The translations under genes were made by a program, and so were the position numbers. From Croceibacterium_A sp966112795 (GTDB taxonomy: Bacteria > Pseudomonadota > Alphaproteobacteria > Sphingomonadales > Sphingomonadaceae), in NCBI GenBank assembly GCA_966112795.1, contig CBHWED010000045.1, positions 1 to 17,713 on the forward strand: a stretch of 17,713 nt of DNA. Reading direction: 5' to 3'. Below the pieces are notes generated by a model, which ran no database searches, had not been told where the DNA came from, and saw nothing but the letters and a program-made list of their open reading frames with translations. Positions 1 through 6,895 of the stretch are shown in pieces. Each line of letters opens with the position of its first letter. The first letter of the stretch is position 1.

Positions 1-647
1 AGGTCGGCGGCGCGGATCATGTCGATATCGAGGAAGGTCCGCCCCATGAGCAGGTTCGAGGCCTCGGCGGCGACGTTCTTGGCCAGCTTGGCAAGTCGCT
101 GCGTCGCGATCACGCCCGCAAGACCGCGCTTGCGGCCGCGGCACATCAGGTTGGTCATCGCCGCGAGCGACGCGCGCCGCGCATCGTCGCTGACCTCCCC
201 GGCGGCCGACGGCGCGAAGACTTGCGCTTCGTCGACGATCACCAGCGCCGGATACCAGTGCCGCGCCGGCGCATCGAACAGCGCCGAGAGGAACAGCGCG
301 GCACAGCGCATCTGGTTGTCGATCTCGAGCCCGTCGAGCGCAAGCACGACCGAAGCCCGGTGCTCGCGGATCCGTGTCCCGAGCCGGGTGATCTCGGCGT
401 CGGCATAGGCGGCGCCGTCGATCACGACGTGGCCGAAGGTCTCGGCGAGGCTGACGAAGTCGCCCTCGGGGTCGATCACGATCTGCTGCACCAGCGCCGC
501 GCTTTCCTCGAGGATGCGCCGCAGCAGGTGCGACTTGCCCGAGCCGCTGTTGCCTTGCACCAGCAGGCGCGTGGCGAGGAGCTCCTCGACGTCGAGTTGC
601 ACGGGCGCGCCGACGGAATCGGAGCCAAGCACGATCTGGGTGGTCAC
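1..647 (-). CDS. HerA/DUF87-like P-loop ATPase, 3' end cut by window edge
   Basis: This is the first ~215 residues of a nucleotide-driven ATPase of the HerA/FtsK-like (DUF87/DUF853) class; members act as hexameric DNA translocases or are uncharacterised. Translated from the minus strand, it shows a Walker A motif GNSGSGKS at residues 32-39, a Walker B strand ending in VIVDEAQ, and a downstream ATQR sensor-like segment. A TAG lies four codons upstream in frame, and no ATG is available near the N-terminus, so the GTG at 647 is the only plausible start. The Shine-Dalgarno (SD) match (ACGGGG) is weak. The gene runs off the left edge, so its C-terminal half and operon partners are unseen. Its neighbour on the right is divergent. 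The ATPase fold is clear; the biological role is not. Confidence 0.8.
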   Translation of the reverse strand, partial: MTTQIVLGSDSVGAPVQLDVEELLATRLLVQGNSGSGKSHLLRRILEESAALVQQIVIDPEGDFVSLAETFGHVVIDGAAYADAEITRLGTRIREHRASVVLALDGLEIDNQMRCAALFLSALFDAPARHWYPALVIVDEAQVFAPSAAGEVSDDARRASLAAMTNLMCRGRKRGLAGVIATQRLAKLAKNVAAEASNLLMGRTFLDIDMIRAAD

Positions 648-728
648 CGGCCCCGTCTAGTCAGCCGCGCGCCCGAGCCGAACCCGTATCGAGCGGTTTT
701 TCCAGAGATTCGCGCCCGCCGGAGATCG

Positions 729-866
729 TTGCATGAAACGCAACACCTGGTGCGGTTTTCGCATTTGCCGATTCCCGCGGGCTCGCCCATTTGCGCCGGG
801 CCTTTCAGGCATCCTCTCCCAAAGAGACCTTCGAGGCTCGGCCGCTTGCGGCCGGGCCCTTTTTTC
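729..866 (+). ncRNA. Candidate small RNA ending at an intrinsic terminator
   Basis: No open reading frame on the plus strand ends here, yet a strong plus-strand terminator sits at 835-865, so some transcript should end there. The preceding stretch contains short hairpins (GTTGC...GCAAC near 729-745; GCC-TTTCA-GGC near 800-810) and a CU-rich stretch ATCCTCTCCC near 811-820, complementary to a GGGAGAGG-like ribosome binding site. Small hairpin, CU-rich single strand and terminator is an arrangement known from trans-acting small RNAs. The 5' end is a guess: TTGCAT at 729-734 resembles a -35 box, but no good -10 is visible. No match to a named RNA family is claimed. Confidence 0.25.
835..865 (+). 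terminator. Rho-independent terminator
   Basis: Positions 835-844 (GGCTCGGCCG) pair with 849-858 (CGGCCGGGCC) as a 10-bp stem with one T-G wobble and a CTTG loop, followed by six T at 860-865. The T-tract is only on the plus strand, so it ends plus-strand transcription. No plus-strand gene precedes it. Confidence 0.8.
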
Positions 867-953
867 GTCCGGGGCCGGCAACGTGCCACTGGGCAGGCGT
901 CTTGCGCCTCCCGCCGATTCTCGGCAGACGTCGAACGACGGGGGGACACCATC

Positions 954-2582
954 ATGCAGGAATGCGTGCGGAACGCCGTGGCGATCGTGGCATGTTCGCT
1001 GCTCTTGGCAGGGCTGGGCGGTTGTGATGAAGCGCCCGACGCCGACAGAGGGCGAGCGGCTTCCCGGGTCCCGACCCAAGCCGAGCTCGACAAGCTGGTC
1101 GCTGACGGGCCGCTGCCCGCCGCGCGCGAAGCCTCGAAGCTCGAGCTGTGGCAACACTACAAGCTCATGCAGGCCACCGGCATGGTCGATGCGCTCGGCG
1201 GCGAGGACCAGGCGATCGCCGCGCTCGCGGCCGTGAGCGCAGCGTTCGAGCGCTCGGCAATGGCTGCGCAGACCGACGTTCCGCGCATGATCCGCGCGTC
1301 GTTCGACGGCAACGGCATGTCCGCTGGAGTGGTCGGCGTGGGCATGGGCCTGTTCGGCGGCATGGTCACTGGCGGGATGTTCAACGGCAACATGTCGGAG
1401 GGCGACCTCGCCAGGCTGATGGAGCAACCGTTCAGCGTGGAGCGCAAGGACGGTTCCGCACGTGTCGAGGTCACCCAGGGCACCGTGGACACGACGCTCG
1501 AGCAGAAGGTGAACGAGGACGGCCTGACCGGCACGGTCAAGACGCGCATCCACATGGACGCCTGCCCCGACGCCGACGGCAAGCTGGTCGTCACCATCGA
1601 TAGCGAATCACAGATGAGCGCCGCCGGCTTGAGCGGCGCGGTAAAGCTCAATTTCCGCTACGAGCGCTGGCTCGACGACGATGCCCATCTGACCGACGAG
1701 TCTGCGTCCGACCTCCGCAACGAGATGAGCGGCACCGGCGCCGCCGGCAACAAGCTGGGACTGGCCGAGCATGTCGGTTGGTCGCGCGACGGCAAGGCGA
1801 TCGACGAGGTCTCCAGGGAACAAGGACACAGCATCTTCAGGCCCGACGAGGTGGCGAACACCCAGAAGCTTCGCCAGTCGACGCAGGCGCTGCTGATCCT
1901 CACGGCCGAAGCGATGCTGCAAGGCATGGGCGGCAAGCCCGCCTGGGAATCGGGCCGTTGCGTCGACCTCAAGGTGCGCAGCGACCCGGCCAAGCGCACG
2001 GGCGCGCGTCCGAACACCGCCTATACCCTGTTCGCCGAGCCGCGCTCGAAGCTTGACGGCACTCCGACCCGCGGCACGGTCGCCGCGCGCCTCGACGGTG
2101 CGAGCAGCCTCAACCCGACCGACAAGGTCAAGGCCGACGCCCGCTTCGATTACGCCAACCCCGACAAGAAGGACCAGACCGCCAGCGTCGCCTTCGAGGC
2201 GCGCAGCCGCCGCGGCGTCGGCCGCGCGACGCTCGAATTCGACACCAGGGACAAGCGCGCCTACCGCGTTGCCGGCGGCCAGAACGACTTCCACGTCGAC
2301 CAGGTCGTGTGTTCGCTGAGCGAGCCGTTCGATCTCAAGAGCACCGTCGGGATCACGATGCACATGTCCGGCGGCGACGGCAGCGGCAACTACACCGTGT
2401 CGGGCCGCGCCGCCGGCGTGACCTGGTCGGGCAACGGTCGCTACACCGTAACTGCGAACGGCGACGGGGGCAGCCTGAATGCGCGCGGGACGACGACGAT
2501 CGCCTCCCCGGTCGGCCGCTTCTCGGATTCGGTCGCGCCGACGTTCACCCTCACGCCGGTCGACGAAGGCTGCGGCCGCTGA
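954..2582 (+). CDS. Large putative lipoprotein of unknown function
   Basis: A 542-residue protein with a lipoprotein signal: hydrophobic residues 5-20, then LGGC with the lipid-attachment Cys at position 24, so the mature protein should be membrane-anchored and face the periplasm or cell surface. The ATG at 954 follows GGGGGA at a good distance. The frame is open further upstream only because of high GC, and that extension carries no signal peptide. After a helical, Ala-rich N-terminal part there is a Gly/Met-rich patch (around residues 120-145) that could be a short membrane-active or flexible hairpin, then a long region rich in alternating polar and beta-type sequence. I recognise no family. 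It converges on the ABC ATPase gene with 15 bp between the stop codons. Confidence 0.8.
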   Translation: MQECVRNAVAIVACSLLLAGLGGCDEAPDADRGRAASRVPTQAELDKLVADGPLPAAREASKLELWQHYKLMQATGMVDALGGEDQAIAALAAVSAAFERSAMAAQTDVPRMIRASFDGNGMSAGVVGVGMGLFGGMVTGGMFNGNMSEGDLARLMEQPFSVERKDGSARVEVTQGTVDTTLEQKVNEDGLTGTVKTRIHMDACPDADGKLVVTIDSESQMSAAGLSGAVKLNFRYERWLDDDAHLTDESASDLRNEMSGTGAAGNKLGLAEHVGWSRDGKAIDEVSREQGHSIFRPDEVANTQKLRQSTQALLILTAEAMLQGMGGKPAWESGRCVDLKVRSDPAKRTGARPNTAYTLFAEPRSKLDGTPTRGTVAARLDGASSLNPTDKVKADARFDYANPDKKDQTASVAFEARSRRGVGRATLEFDTRDKRAYRVAGGQNDFHVDQVVCSLSEPFDLKSTVGITMHMSGGDGSGNYTVSGRAAGVTWSGNGRYTVTANGDGGSLNARGTTTIASPVGRFSDSVAPTFTLTPVDEGCGR

Positions 2583-2590
2583 CGGGGATT

Positions 2591-2606
2591 GGGCTCGCTA
2601 GAGCCC
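2591..2606. terminator. Short dyad between convergent genes
   Basis: GGGCTC-GCTA-GAGCCC forms a 6-bp hairpin in the 15-bp gap between the lipoprotein stop and the ABC ATPase stop, overlapping the last codons of the latter. There is no T-tract on either strand, so any terminator role is weakly supported. Confidence 0.3.
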
Positions 2607-3329
2607 CAGTTCCTTGAGGATCGCCTCGCGCAGGCCCTGCGCCTCCGGACTCGACAGCTTGCGCGGATGCGGCAGGTCGACGCGGAAGCTGCTCTGGATC
2701 GTCGTCGGGCGGGGCGACAGCACGAGGATGCGGTCGGCGAGGTAGATCGCCTCCTCGACGTCATGGGTGATCAGCAGCACCGTGTGCCGCTCCTCGTCGA
2801 GAATCCGCCGCAGCTCGGTCTGCATCCGCAGGCTCATCAGCGCGTCGAGCGCCGAGAACGGCTCGTCCATGTAGAGGATCTCGGGCTTGACCACGAGCGC
2901 CCGGGCGATCTCGACGCGTTTGAGCATGCCGCCCGACAACTCGTGCGGATAGGCGTGCTCGAACCCCTCGAGCCCGACCATCGCGATGTAGCGGTGGGCG
3001 CGCTCGACGTGATCGCTGTGGCGCGTGCCGCTCAGCGCGAACATCAGGTTCTGCAGCACCGTCAGCCACGGAAACACCGAGCCGTGCTGCGAGATCATGA
3101 TCCCGTTGCGGTTGGGGCCGGCGCGCTCGGCGCCGTCCATGCGGATCGAGCCCCGGTCGGGCCGCTCGAACCCGGCGATCACGTTGAGCAGGGTCGACTT
3201 GCCGCAGCCCGACGGCCCGACGATGGCGACGAACTCGCCGTCGGCCACCTCGAGGCTGACTCCGTCGACGACCGCGAGGTCGCCGAAGTTCTTGCCGAGC
3301 CCGTCGACGAGGATCTTGTTACCGGACAT
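2598..3329 (-). CDS. ABC transporter ATP-binding protein (NrtD/SsuB/TauB class)
   Basis: A 243-residue cytoplasmic ATPase that powers the importer encoded upstream. It has Walker A GPSGCGKST (residues 38-46), a Q-loop at Q81, the signature LSGGM (131-135) followed by KRVEIARAL, Walker B ILYMDEP with the catalytic Glu at 156 and D-loop SALD, and the switch His in LLITHD. The length and the LSGGM signature fit the nitrate/sulfonate/taurine-type group. The ATG at 3329 lies inside the permease gene (11-bp overlap), and a clear SD is lacking, so translation is probably coupled. It is the last gene of a minus-strand cluster with permease, cupredoxin, SCO and binding protein. Class assignment is secure; substrate is not. 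Confidence 0.93.
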   Translation of the reverse strand: MSGNKILVDGLGKNFGDLAVVDGVSLEVADGEFVAIVGPSGCGKSTLLNVIAGFERPDRGSIRMDGAERAGPNRNGIMISQHGSVFPWLTVLQNLMFALSGTRHSDHVERAHRYIAMVGLEGFEHAYPHELSGGMLKRVEIARALVVKPEILYMDEPFSALDALMSLRMQTELRRILDEERHTVLLITHDVEEAIYLADRILVLSPRPTTIQSSFRVDLPHPRKLSSPEAQGLREAILKELGL

Positions 3330-4089
3330 AGCGCCACTTCACCGTGTTGAGCCGCTCGAGCAGCCGCGTGGCGCCGTCGAGCAGGAGCCCGATCACGCCG
3401 ATGATGATCATGCTGGCGATCACCAGGTCGTAGCGGTTGCCGGCATTGCGCGAGTCCATGATCAGGTACCCGAGCCCCGAGTTGAGCGCGACCATCTCGG
3501 CCGCGACCACCACCAGCCAGGCGACGCCGAGGCCGATGCGCATGCCGACGATGATCTCGGGCAGCACCGCGGGGACCACCACCCGCCTAAACAGCGTCGC
3601 CCGCGAGACCCCGAAGTTCGCCGCCGCGCGCAAGTAGCGCCGGTCGATCGTGCGCACGCCGACGGTGGTCTGCACCATCATCGGGAACACCGAGGAGATG
3701 AAGATCAGGAAGATCGGCGAGAGGTTGCCGACCCCGAACCACAGGATCGCCACCGGGATCCAGGCGATCGGCGAGATCGGCCGGAGCATCTGGAACAGCG
3801 GGTTCAGCGTGTAGTACGCGCCCGAGACCCAGCCCATCCACAGCCCGAGCGGCACCGCCACGAGGAACGCCAGCCCGAAGCCCACGCCGACCCGGAACAG
3901 CGAAGCGGCGATGTGCTCGACGAGCGTGCCGTCCTCGACCAGCTCCCAGGCGCCGGTTGCGACCTGCCACGGCGTCGGGAAGATCGGGTTCTCGCTCTGC
4001 GCGACGATGCCCCACCACACCGCGAGCACGAGCGCGATGACCAGCATCGGGGCCACGACCCGGGCCAGCTTGCTGTCGGTTGCTCTCAC
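3319..4089 (-). CDS. ABC transporter permease (NrtB/SsuC/TauC class)
   Basis: A 256-residue inner-membrane permease of the binding-protein-dependent transport family. About six hydrophobic segments are visible, the first at residues 10-28. The cytoplasmic EAA loop that docks the ATPase is present as AAANFGVSRATLFRRVVVPA followed by LPEIIVGMRIGLG. The start is GTG at 4089, preceded by GGGGGA five bases upstream. The 3' end overlaps the ATPase gene by 11 bp. A 153-bp gap with two small hairpins separates it from the cupredoxin gene upstream, so permease and ATPase may have their own promoter or be attenuated relative to the first three genes. It most likely forms a homodimeric channel with the adjacent ATPase. 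Confidence 0.92.
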   Translation of the reverse strand: MRATDSKLARVVAPMLVIALVLAVWWGIVAQSENPIFPTPWQVATGAWELVEDGTLVEHIAASLFRVGVGFGLAFLVAVPLGLWMGWVSGAYYTLNPLFQMLRPISPIAWIPVAILWFGVGNLSPIFLIFISSVFPMMVQTTVGVRTIDRRYLRAAANFGVSRATLFRRVVVPAVLPEIIVGMRIGLGVAWLVVVAAEMVALNSGLGYLIMDSRNAGNRYDLVIASMIIIGVIGLLLDGATRLLERLNTVKWRYVR

Positions 4090-4203
4090 CGTTCCCCCGC
4101 AGAATCTCCCGCCCCGGCAATAGCGCGAAGCAGCGCCCGGCGGCCCGTCGAATCGCGGTCGGCACGGCGTTAGCGCTCACATTTTTGCGGAGCGGCGGCC
4201 AAA

Positions 4204-4237
4204 TGTTGCCCGGGGGCAACAAGGTAGAAACGTACCT
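4204..4237 (-). promoter_or_regulatory. Tandem hairpins between cupredoxin and permease genes
   Basis: Two dyads lie just after the cupredoxin stop on the minus strand: AGGTA/TACCT at 4222-4226 and 4233-4237, then TGTTGCCC/GGGCAACA at 4204-4211 and 4214-4221 with a two-base loop, followed on the minus strand by only three T. They may act as a leaky terminator or mRNA-stability element within the operon. This is inferred from structure only. Confidence 0.35.
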
Positions 4238-4242
4238 ACAAT

Positions 4243-4662
4243 TTATCCGGCGCCGATGAGCCTGTTCCAGCGCCAGCGGAGCCGCTCCCAGCCCATCGCG
4301 GGCCCCTCCTGCACGATCACGCCGAGCCCGCCCGCGGGATGCGCGCTGCATTCGAAGCTGTAGGTCGCGGCCTGGCTGAACGGCAGCCGGAAGCTCTGCC
4401 CCGGGAGGATCAACGTCGGGCCGAAGATGTGCGGCGCGCTGTCGCCGTTCTTCAGCACGAGCACGTCCTTGAGCCCGAGCGTCAGCCGGATCGTCTGCGG
4501 AAAGATGTCGACGTGCTCGCCGGCGAGGCGCCGCGCCGAGGTGCCGGCGGGGATCTCGAACACCGCCTCGTGCGGTCCCGCGGCGACCGGCGCCAGCGCG
4601 GCCCCGGCGAGCGTGCCGAGCACGAGCAGCGCGAGCGCGCCGGCCAGCAGGCGCCGGGTCAC
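4243..4662 (-). CDS. Exported or membrane-anchored cupredoxin-like protein
   Basis: A 139-residue protein with an N-terminal hydrophobic signal or anchor (residues 4-24) and a cupredoxin-type blue-copper fold in the remainder. The type 1 copper ligands fit the plastocyanin pattern: His78 in SAPHIFG, then Cys105 and His108 in FECSAH. The usual axial Met, five residues after the second His, is replaced by Leu113 (PAGGL). The start is GTG at 4662, which overlaps the TGA of the upstream SCO gene as GTGA, so the two are translationally coupled. A Trp/Arg-rich C-terminal tail (residues 123-136) is unusual for the family. It probably carries electrons or copper in the periplasm with the SCO protein. 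Fold confident; partner unknown. Confidence 0.85.
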   Translation of the reverse strand: MTRRLLAGALALLVLGTLAGAALAPVAAGPHEAVFEIPAGTSARRLAGEHVDIFPQTIRLTLGLKDVLVLKNGDSAPHIFGPTLILPGQSFRLPFSQAATYSFECSAHPAGGLGVIVQEGPAMGWERLRWRWNRLIGAG

Positions 4663-5276
4663 AGCAGCAGCCCGACGTCGTGTGCGAAATCGGCTGCGTC
4701 GTGCCCGAACGGCATCACCGCGCGCAGCTGCCCCTCGCGGTCGATCAGGAAGATCGACGAGGTATGCGCCATCGCATAGTCGGGCCCCGTCCCCTGCTTC
4801 TGCGCCGTCACGCCATACTTCGCGCGCACCGCCGCAAGCGCCTCGGGCGTGCCCGTCGCGCCGATGAAGCTCGGGTCGAACGCGGTGAGGTACTGCTGCA
4901 TGTGCGCCGCGTCGTCGCGCGCGGGATCGACCGTCACGAACACCACCTGCACCTGCTCGCCCGCCGCGCCGAGCTGCGCGCGCGCCTGCGCCAGCGTCGC
5001 CAGTGTGGTCGGGCACACCGCCGCGCAGTACGTGAAGCCGAAGGTCAGCAGCACGACCTTGCCGCGGTAGCGCGCCAGCGTGACCTCGGCCCCGTCGGAG
5101 CCGGGCAGGGCAAAGTCGGGCGCCGCGTGCGGCGGATCGAGCGCCCCGGCGACCAGCCCCTGCGGTGCCGGCGCAGCCTCGCGTCCGAGCAGCAGCAGTG
5201 CCCCGCCGGCCGCCAGCAGCACGAGCAGCACCGCCACCGCGACGTGCAGCGGCCGCGCCTTCGGCCGCCCGCTCAA
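4659..5276 (-). CDS. SCO1/SenC-type copper chaperone
   Basis: A thioredoxin-fold, membrane-anchored copper-binding protein; the family loads copper into the CuA centre of cytochrome c oxidase subunit II or keeps its cysteines reduced. A transmembrane segment spans residues 12-30. The copper motif CxxxC is Cys84-Ala-Ala-Val-Cys88, and the third ligand is His171 in MAHTSS. The length (205 residues) is typical. No ATG is available at the N-terminus. I chose TTG at 5276 because it overlaps the TGA of the upstream binding-protein gene (TTGA) and keeps the basic residues before the membrane segment; a GTG a few codons further in would lose them. Its 3' end overlaps the cupredoxin start. Confidence 0.88.
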   Translation of the reverse strand: MSGRPKARPLHVAVAVLLVLLAAGGALLLLGREAAPAPQGLVAGALDPPHAAPDFALPGSDGAEVTLARYRGKVVLLTFGFTYCAAVCPTTLATLAQARAQLGAAGEQVQVVFVTVDPARDDAAHMQQYLTAFDPSFIGATGTPEALAAVRAKYGVTAQKQGTGPDYAMAHTSSIFLIDREGQLRAVMPFGHDAADFAHDVGLLL

Positions 5277-6334
5277 AGCAGGATCGACGCCGGCTTGGCC
5301 GCCTGCGCGAAGCTCTCGTCGACGTACGTCGCGTAAGGGACCGGCTGCTTGAGCGTGCCGGCGTCGACCGACATCTGCATCAGCTCGTCGAACTCCTTGG
5401 GCACCATCCGCAGGTCGCCGTAGGTCACCCGGTCCGACGGGTTGGTCATCACGAAGCGCAGCACGGCCGGGTCCTGGTTGAAGAACTCGCGCCCGGCGGC
5501 GATCTCGATCGCCCGCTCGCGGTTCTGCGGCCGCGCGTCGAGCCATGAGCCCGCGCCGAGCACGTAGTTGACGAGGTTCTGCACGAGCGGGCGGTCCTGC
5601 GCGATCAGCTCCTCGCGCACCGTCAGCACGCAGCACATGTAGCGCGGCCACTCGTCGCGCGTCATGCTCAGCGGCCTGGCGTAGCCGGCCTTCTGCGCCG
5701 CGGCGCCGAACGGCTCGCCGGTGCAATAGGCCTCGACCCCGTTGACGTAGAGCGCCGCCGGCATGTCCGCGGGCGCCATCTCGACCACCTCGACGTCGTC
5801 GGTCGTCATCCCTTCCTTGGCCAGCATCGTGCGCAGGAACAGGAAATCGACCGCGAACCGGCTCGGGATCGCCACCCGCTTGCCGGCCAAGCTGCGGAAG
5901 CTGCGATAGGGCGAATCCGTCCGCACCATGATCACCGCCCCCGAGCGGTGGCCGATCGAGACGATCTTCACCGGCACCTTCTTGTCGGCGAGGTCCATCA
6001 CCAGCGGCGCGAGCATGTAGGCCGCCTGGAGGTCGCCCGACATCAGCGATTCCTTGACCTCGGGCCAGCCGGTGTACTTGCTGTAGGCGAACTGCGCCTC
6101 GCCGGCCTTGCTCGCCACCGCATTCGCGGCGCAGGCCACCGGCAGCGTCAGGTTGCAGGTCACCGCGAGCCCGCCGACGGTCAGCGGCTCGGCCCCTCCG
6201 GGACCCGACCCGCCGCCACATCCCGCCAGCAAGCCGGCGGCGCCCGCGCCAAGCGCGCCGCCCAGCACCAGCCGGCGATCGACCCTGCGGCCGAGGACTC
6301 CCTCAGGAGACGTCATCGATGGGCCCCATCCCAT
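5273..6334 (-). CDS. ABC transporter substrate-binding lipoprotein (NMT1/NrtA-like), Tat-type signal
   Basis: A 353-residue periplasmic binding protein for the importer encoded downstream. The N-terminus has twin arginines (R20-R21) before a hydrophobic stretch that ends in LLAGC, so Tat export and lipidation at Cys39 are likely. The mature part resembles NrtA/SsuA/TauA proteins: KYTGWPEVKESLMSGDLQAA, APADMPAALYVNG, and YCTGEPFG, which recalls the YCVGEPW motif of the nitrate/bicarbonate binders. Cysteines in the mature protein include Cys60, Cys68 and a vicinal pair (YMCC). The ATG at 6334 is the longest start; the ATG at 6316, preceded by GGATGGGG, is an alternative. The ligand is unknown; the copper-protein neighbours suggest a metal-related one. 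Confidence 0.85.
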   Translation of the reverse strand: MGWGPSMTSPEGVLGRRVDRRLVLGGALGAGAAGLLAGCGGGSGPGGAEPLTVGGLAVTCNLTLPVACAANAVASKAGEAQFAYSKYTGWPEVKESLMSGDLQAAYMLAPLVMDLADKKVPVKIVSIGHRSGAVIMVRTDSPYRSFRSLAGKRVAIPSRFAVDFLFLRTMLAKEGMTTDDVEVVEMAPADMPAALYVNGVEAYCTGEPFGAAAQKAGYARPLSMTRDEWPRYMCCVLTVREELIAQDRPLVQNLVNYVLGAGSWLDARPQNRERAIEIAAGREFFNQDPAVLRFVMTNPSDRVTYGDLRMVPKEFDELMQMSVDAGTLKQPVPYATYVDESFAQAAKPASILL

Positions 6335-6343
6335 AGCCTGTTA

Positions 6344-6372
6344 ACGCTACCGCCTTGCCCGCGGGCGCACAA
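6344..6372 (-). promoter_or_regulatory. Possible promoter for the binding protein-SCO-cupredoxin genes
   Basis: On the minus strand TTGTGC (6372-6367) and TAGCGT (6349-6344) are separated by 17 bases. This would start transcription almost at the ATG at 6334, giving a near-leaderless message or favouring the start at 6316. Confidence 0.3.
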
Positions 6373-6381
6373 GGGCGGCCC

Positions 6382-6411
6382 TTGACGACGCCCGATCGTG
6401 GCGGGGATACG
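6382..6411 (+). promoter_or_regulatory. Possible sigma-70 promoter for the PCuAC gene
   Basis: TTGACG at 6382-6387 and GATACG at 6406-6411 with an 18-base spacer. The likely transcript start near 6417 leaves a short leader containing the AAGGAG ribosome binding site at 6422-6427. Confidence 0.4.
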
Positions 6412-6433
6412 ACCTCCGGTGAAGGAGACCGCC

Positions 6434-6877
6434 GTGAAACGCCTGGCTTTCGCTCTTGCCCTGGGCCTTGCGCTGGCAGCCTGCGGGCAACCGGCCCGGC
6501 CGGAGATCCGCAACGTCTGGACGCGCGACACCGTCGGCAACACGGCCAATGCCGCCGTGTTCATGACCATCCGCTCGTCCACCGCCGACCGGCTCGTCGC
6601 CGCCTCGACCCCGGTCGCGAGGCAGACCGACCTCATGACCATGAAGGGCGGCAGCAACGCGATGTCGATGGACTATGTCGAGGCGATCGACATCCCGGCC
6701 AACACCCCGGTCTACCTCGACCCGGCGGGTCTGCACGTCTGGCTGGCCGGCCTCAACCAGCCGCTCAAGAACGGCGAGAGCTTTCCGCTGACGCTCGAGT
6801 TCGAGAAGTCCGGCAAGCGCGAGGTGAGGGTGGCGATCATCGGGCCGGCGTCGCCCGCCCCGACCTCCGGGATGTAG
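6434..6877 (+). CDS. PCuAC-type periplasmic copper chaperone lipoprotein
   Basis: A 147-residue protein of the DUF461/PCu(A)C family, which binds Cu(I) and passes it, often with SCO, to the CuA site of cytochrome oxidase. The lipobox ALAAC puts the lipid anchor on Cys17. The start is GTG at 6434, with AAGGAG six bases upstream; an ATG at 6398 would bury the signal peptide behind 12 extra residues. The family motif H/M-X10-M-X21-H-X-M is present as Met68, Met79 and His101, but the last Met is Trp103. The flanking family sequence (EAIDIPANTPVYLDPAG, then LAGLNQPL) is well conserved. It is divergent from the binding protein-SCO-cupredoxin genes, and its 3' end converges on the PQQ dehydrogenase gene with 18 bp between the stops. 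Confidence 0.88.
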   Translation: MKRLAFALALGLALAACGQPARPEIRNVWTRDTVGNTANAAVFMTIRSSTADRLVAASTPVARQTDLMTMKGGSNAMSMDYVEAIDIPANTPVYLDPAGLHVWLAGLNQPLKNGESFPLTLEFEKSGKREVRVAIIGPASPAPTSGM

Positions 6878-6895
6878 CGCAAGAGCGCGCGTCGC

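Noticed and set aside
660..866. tRNA, 4.5S RNA or tmRNA before the orphan terminator
   Set aside because: No cloverleaf, no TTCGAAT-type loop and no SRP RNA apical motif could be found.
222..953. N-terminal extension of the large lipoprotein
   Set aside because: The frame is open only by composition, it overlaps the minus-strand ATPase, and it would bury the lipoprotein signal.
3025..4173. A 382-codon plus-strand frame opposite the ABC permease and ATPase
   Set aside because: Low-complexity His/Asp/Arg-rich shadow of two clearly recognisable ABC genes.
4663..5016. N-terminal extension of the cupredoxin frame
   Set aside because: It lies within the SCO gene; the GTG at 4662 gives a proper signal peptide and a coupled GTGA overlap.
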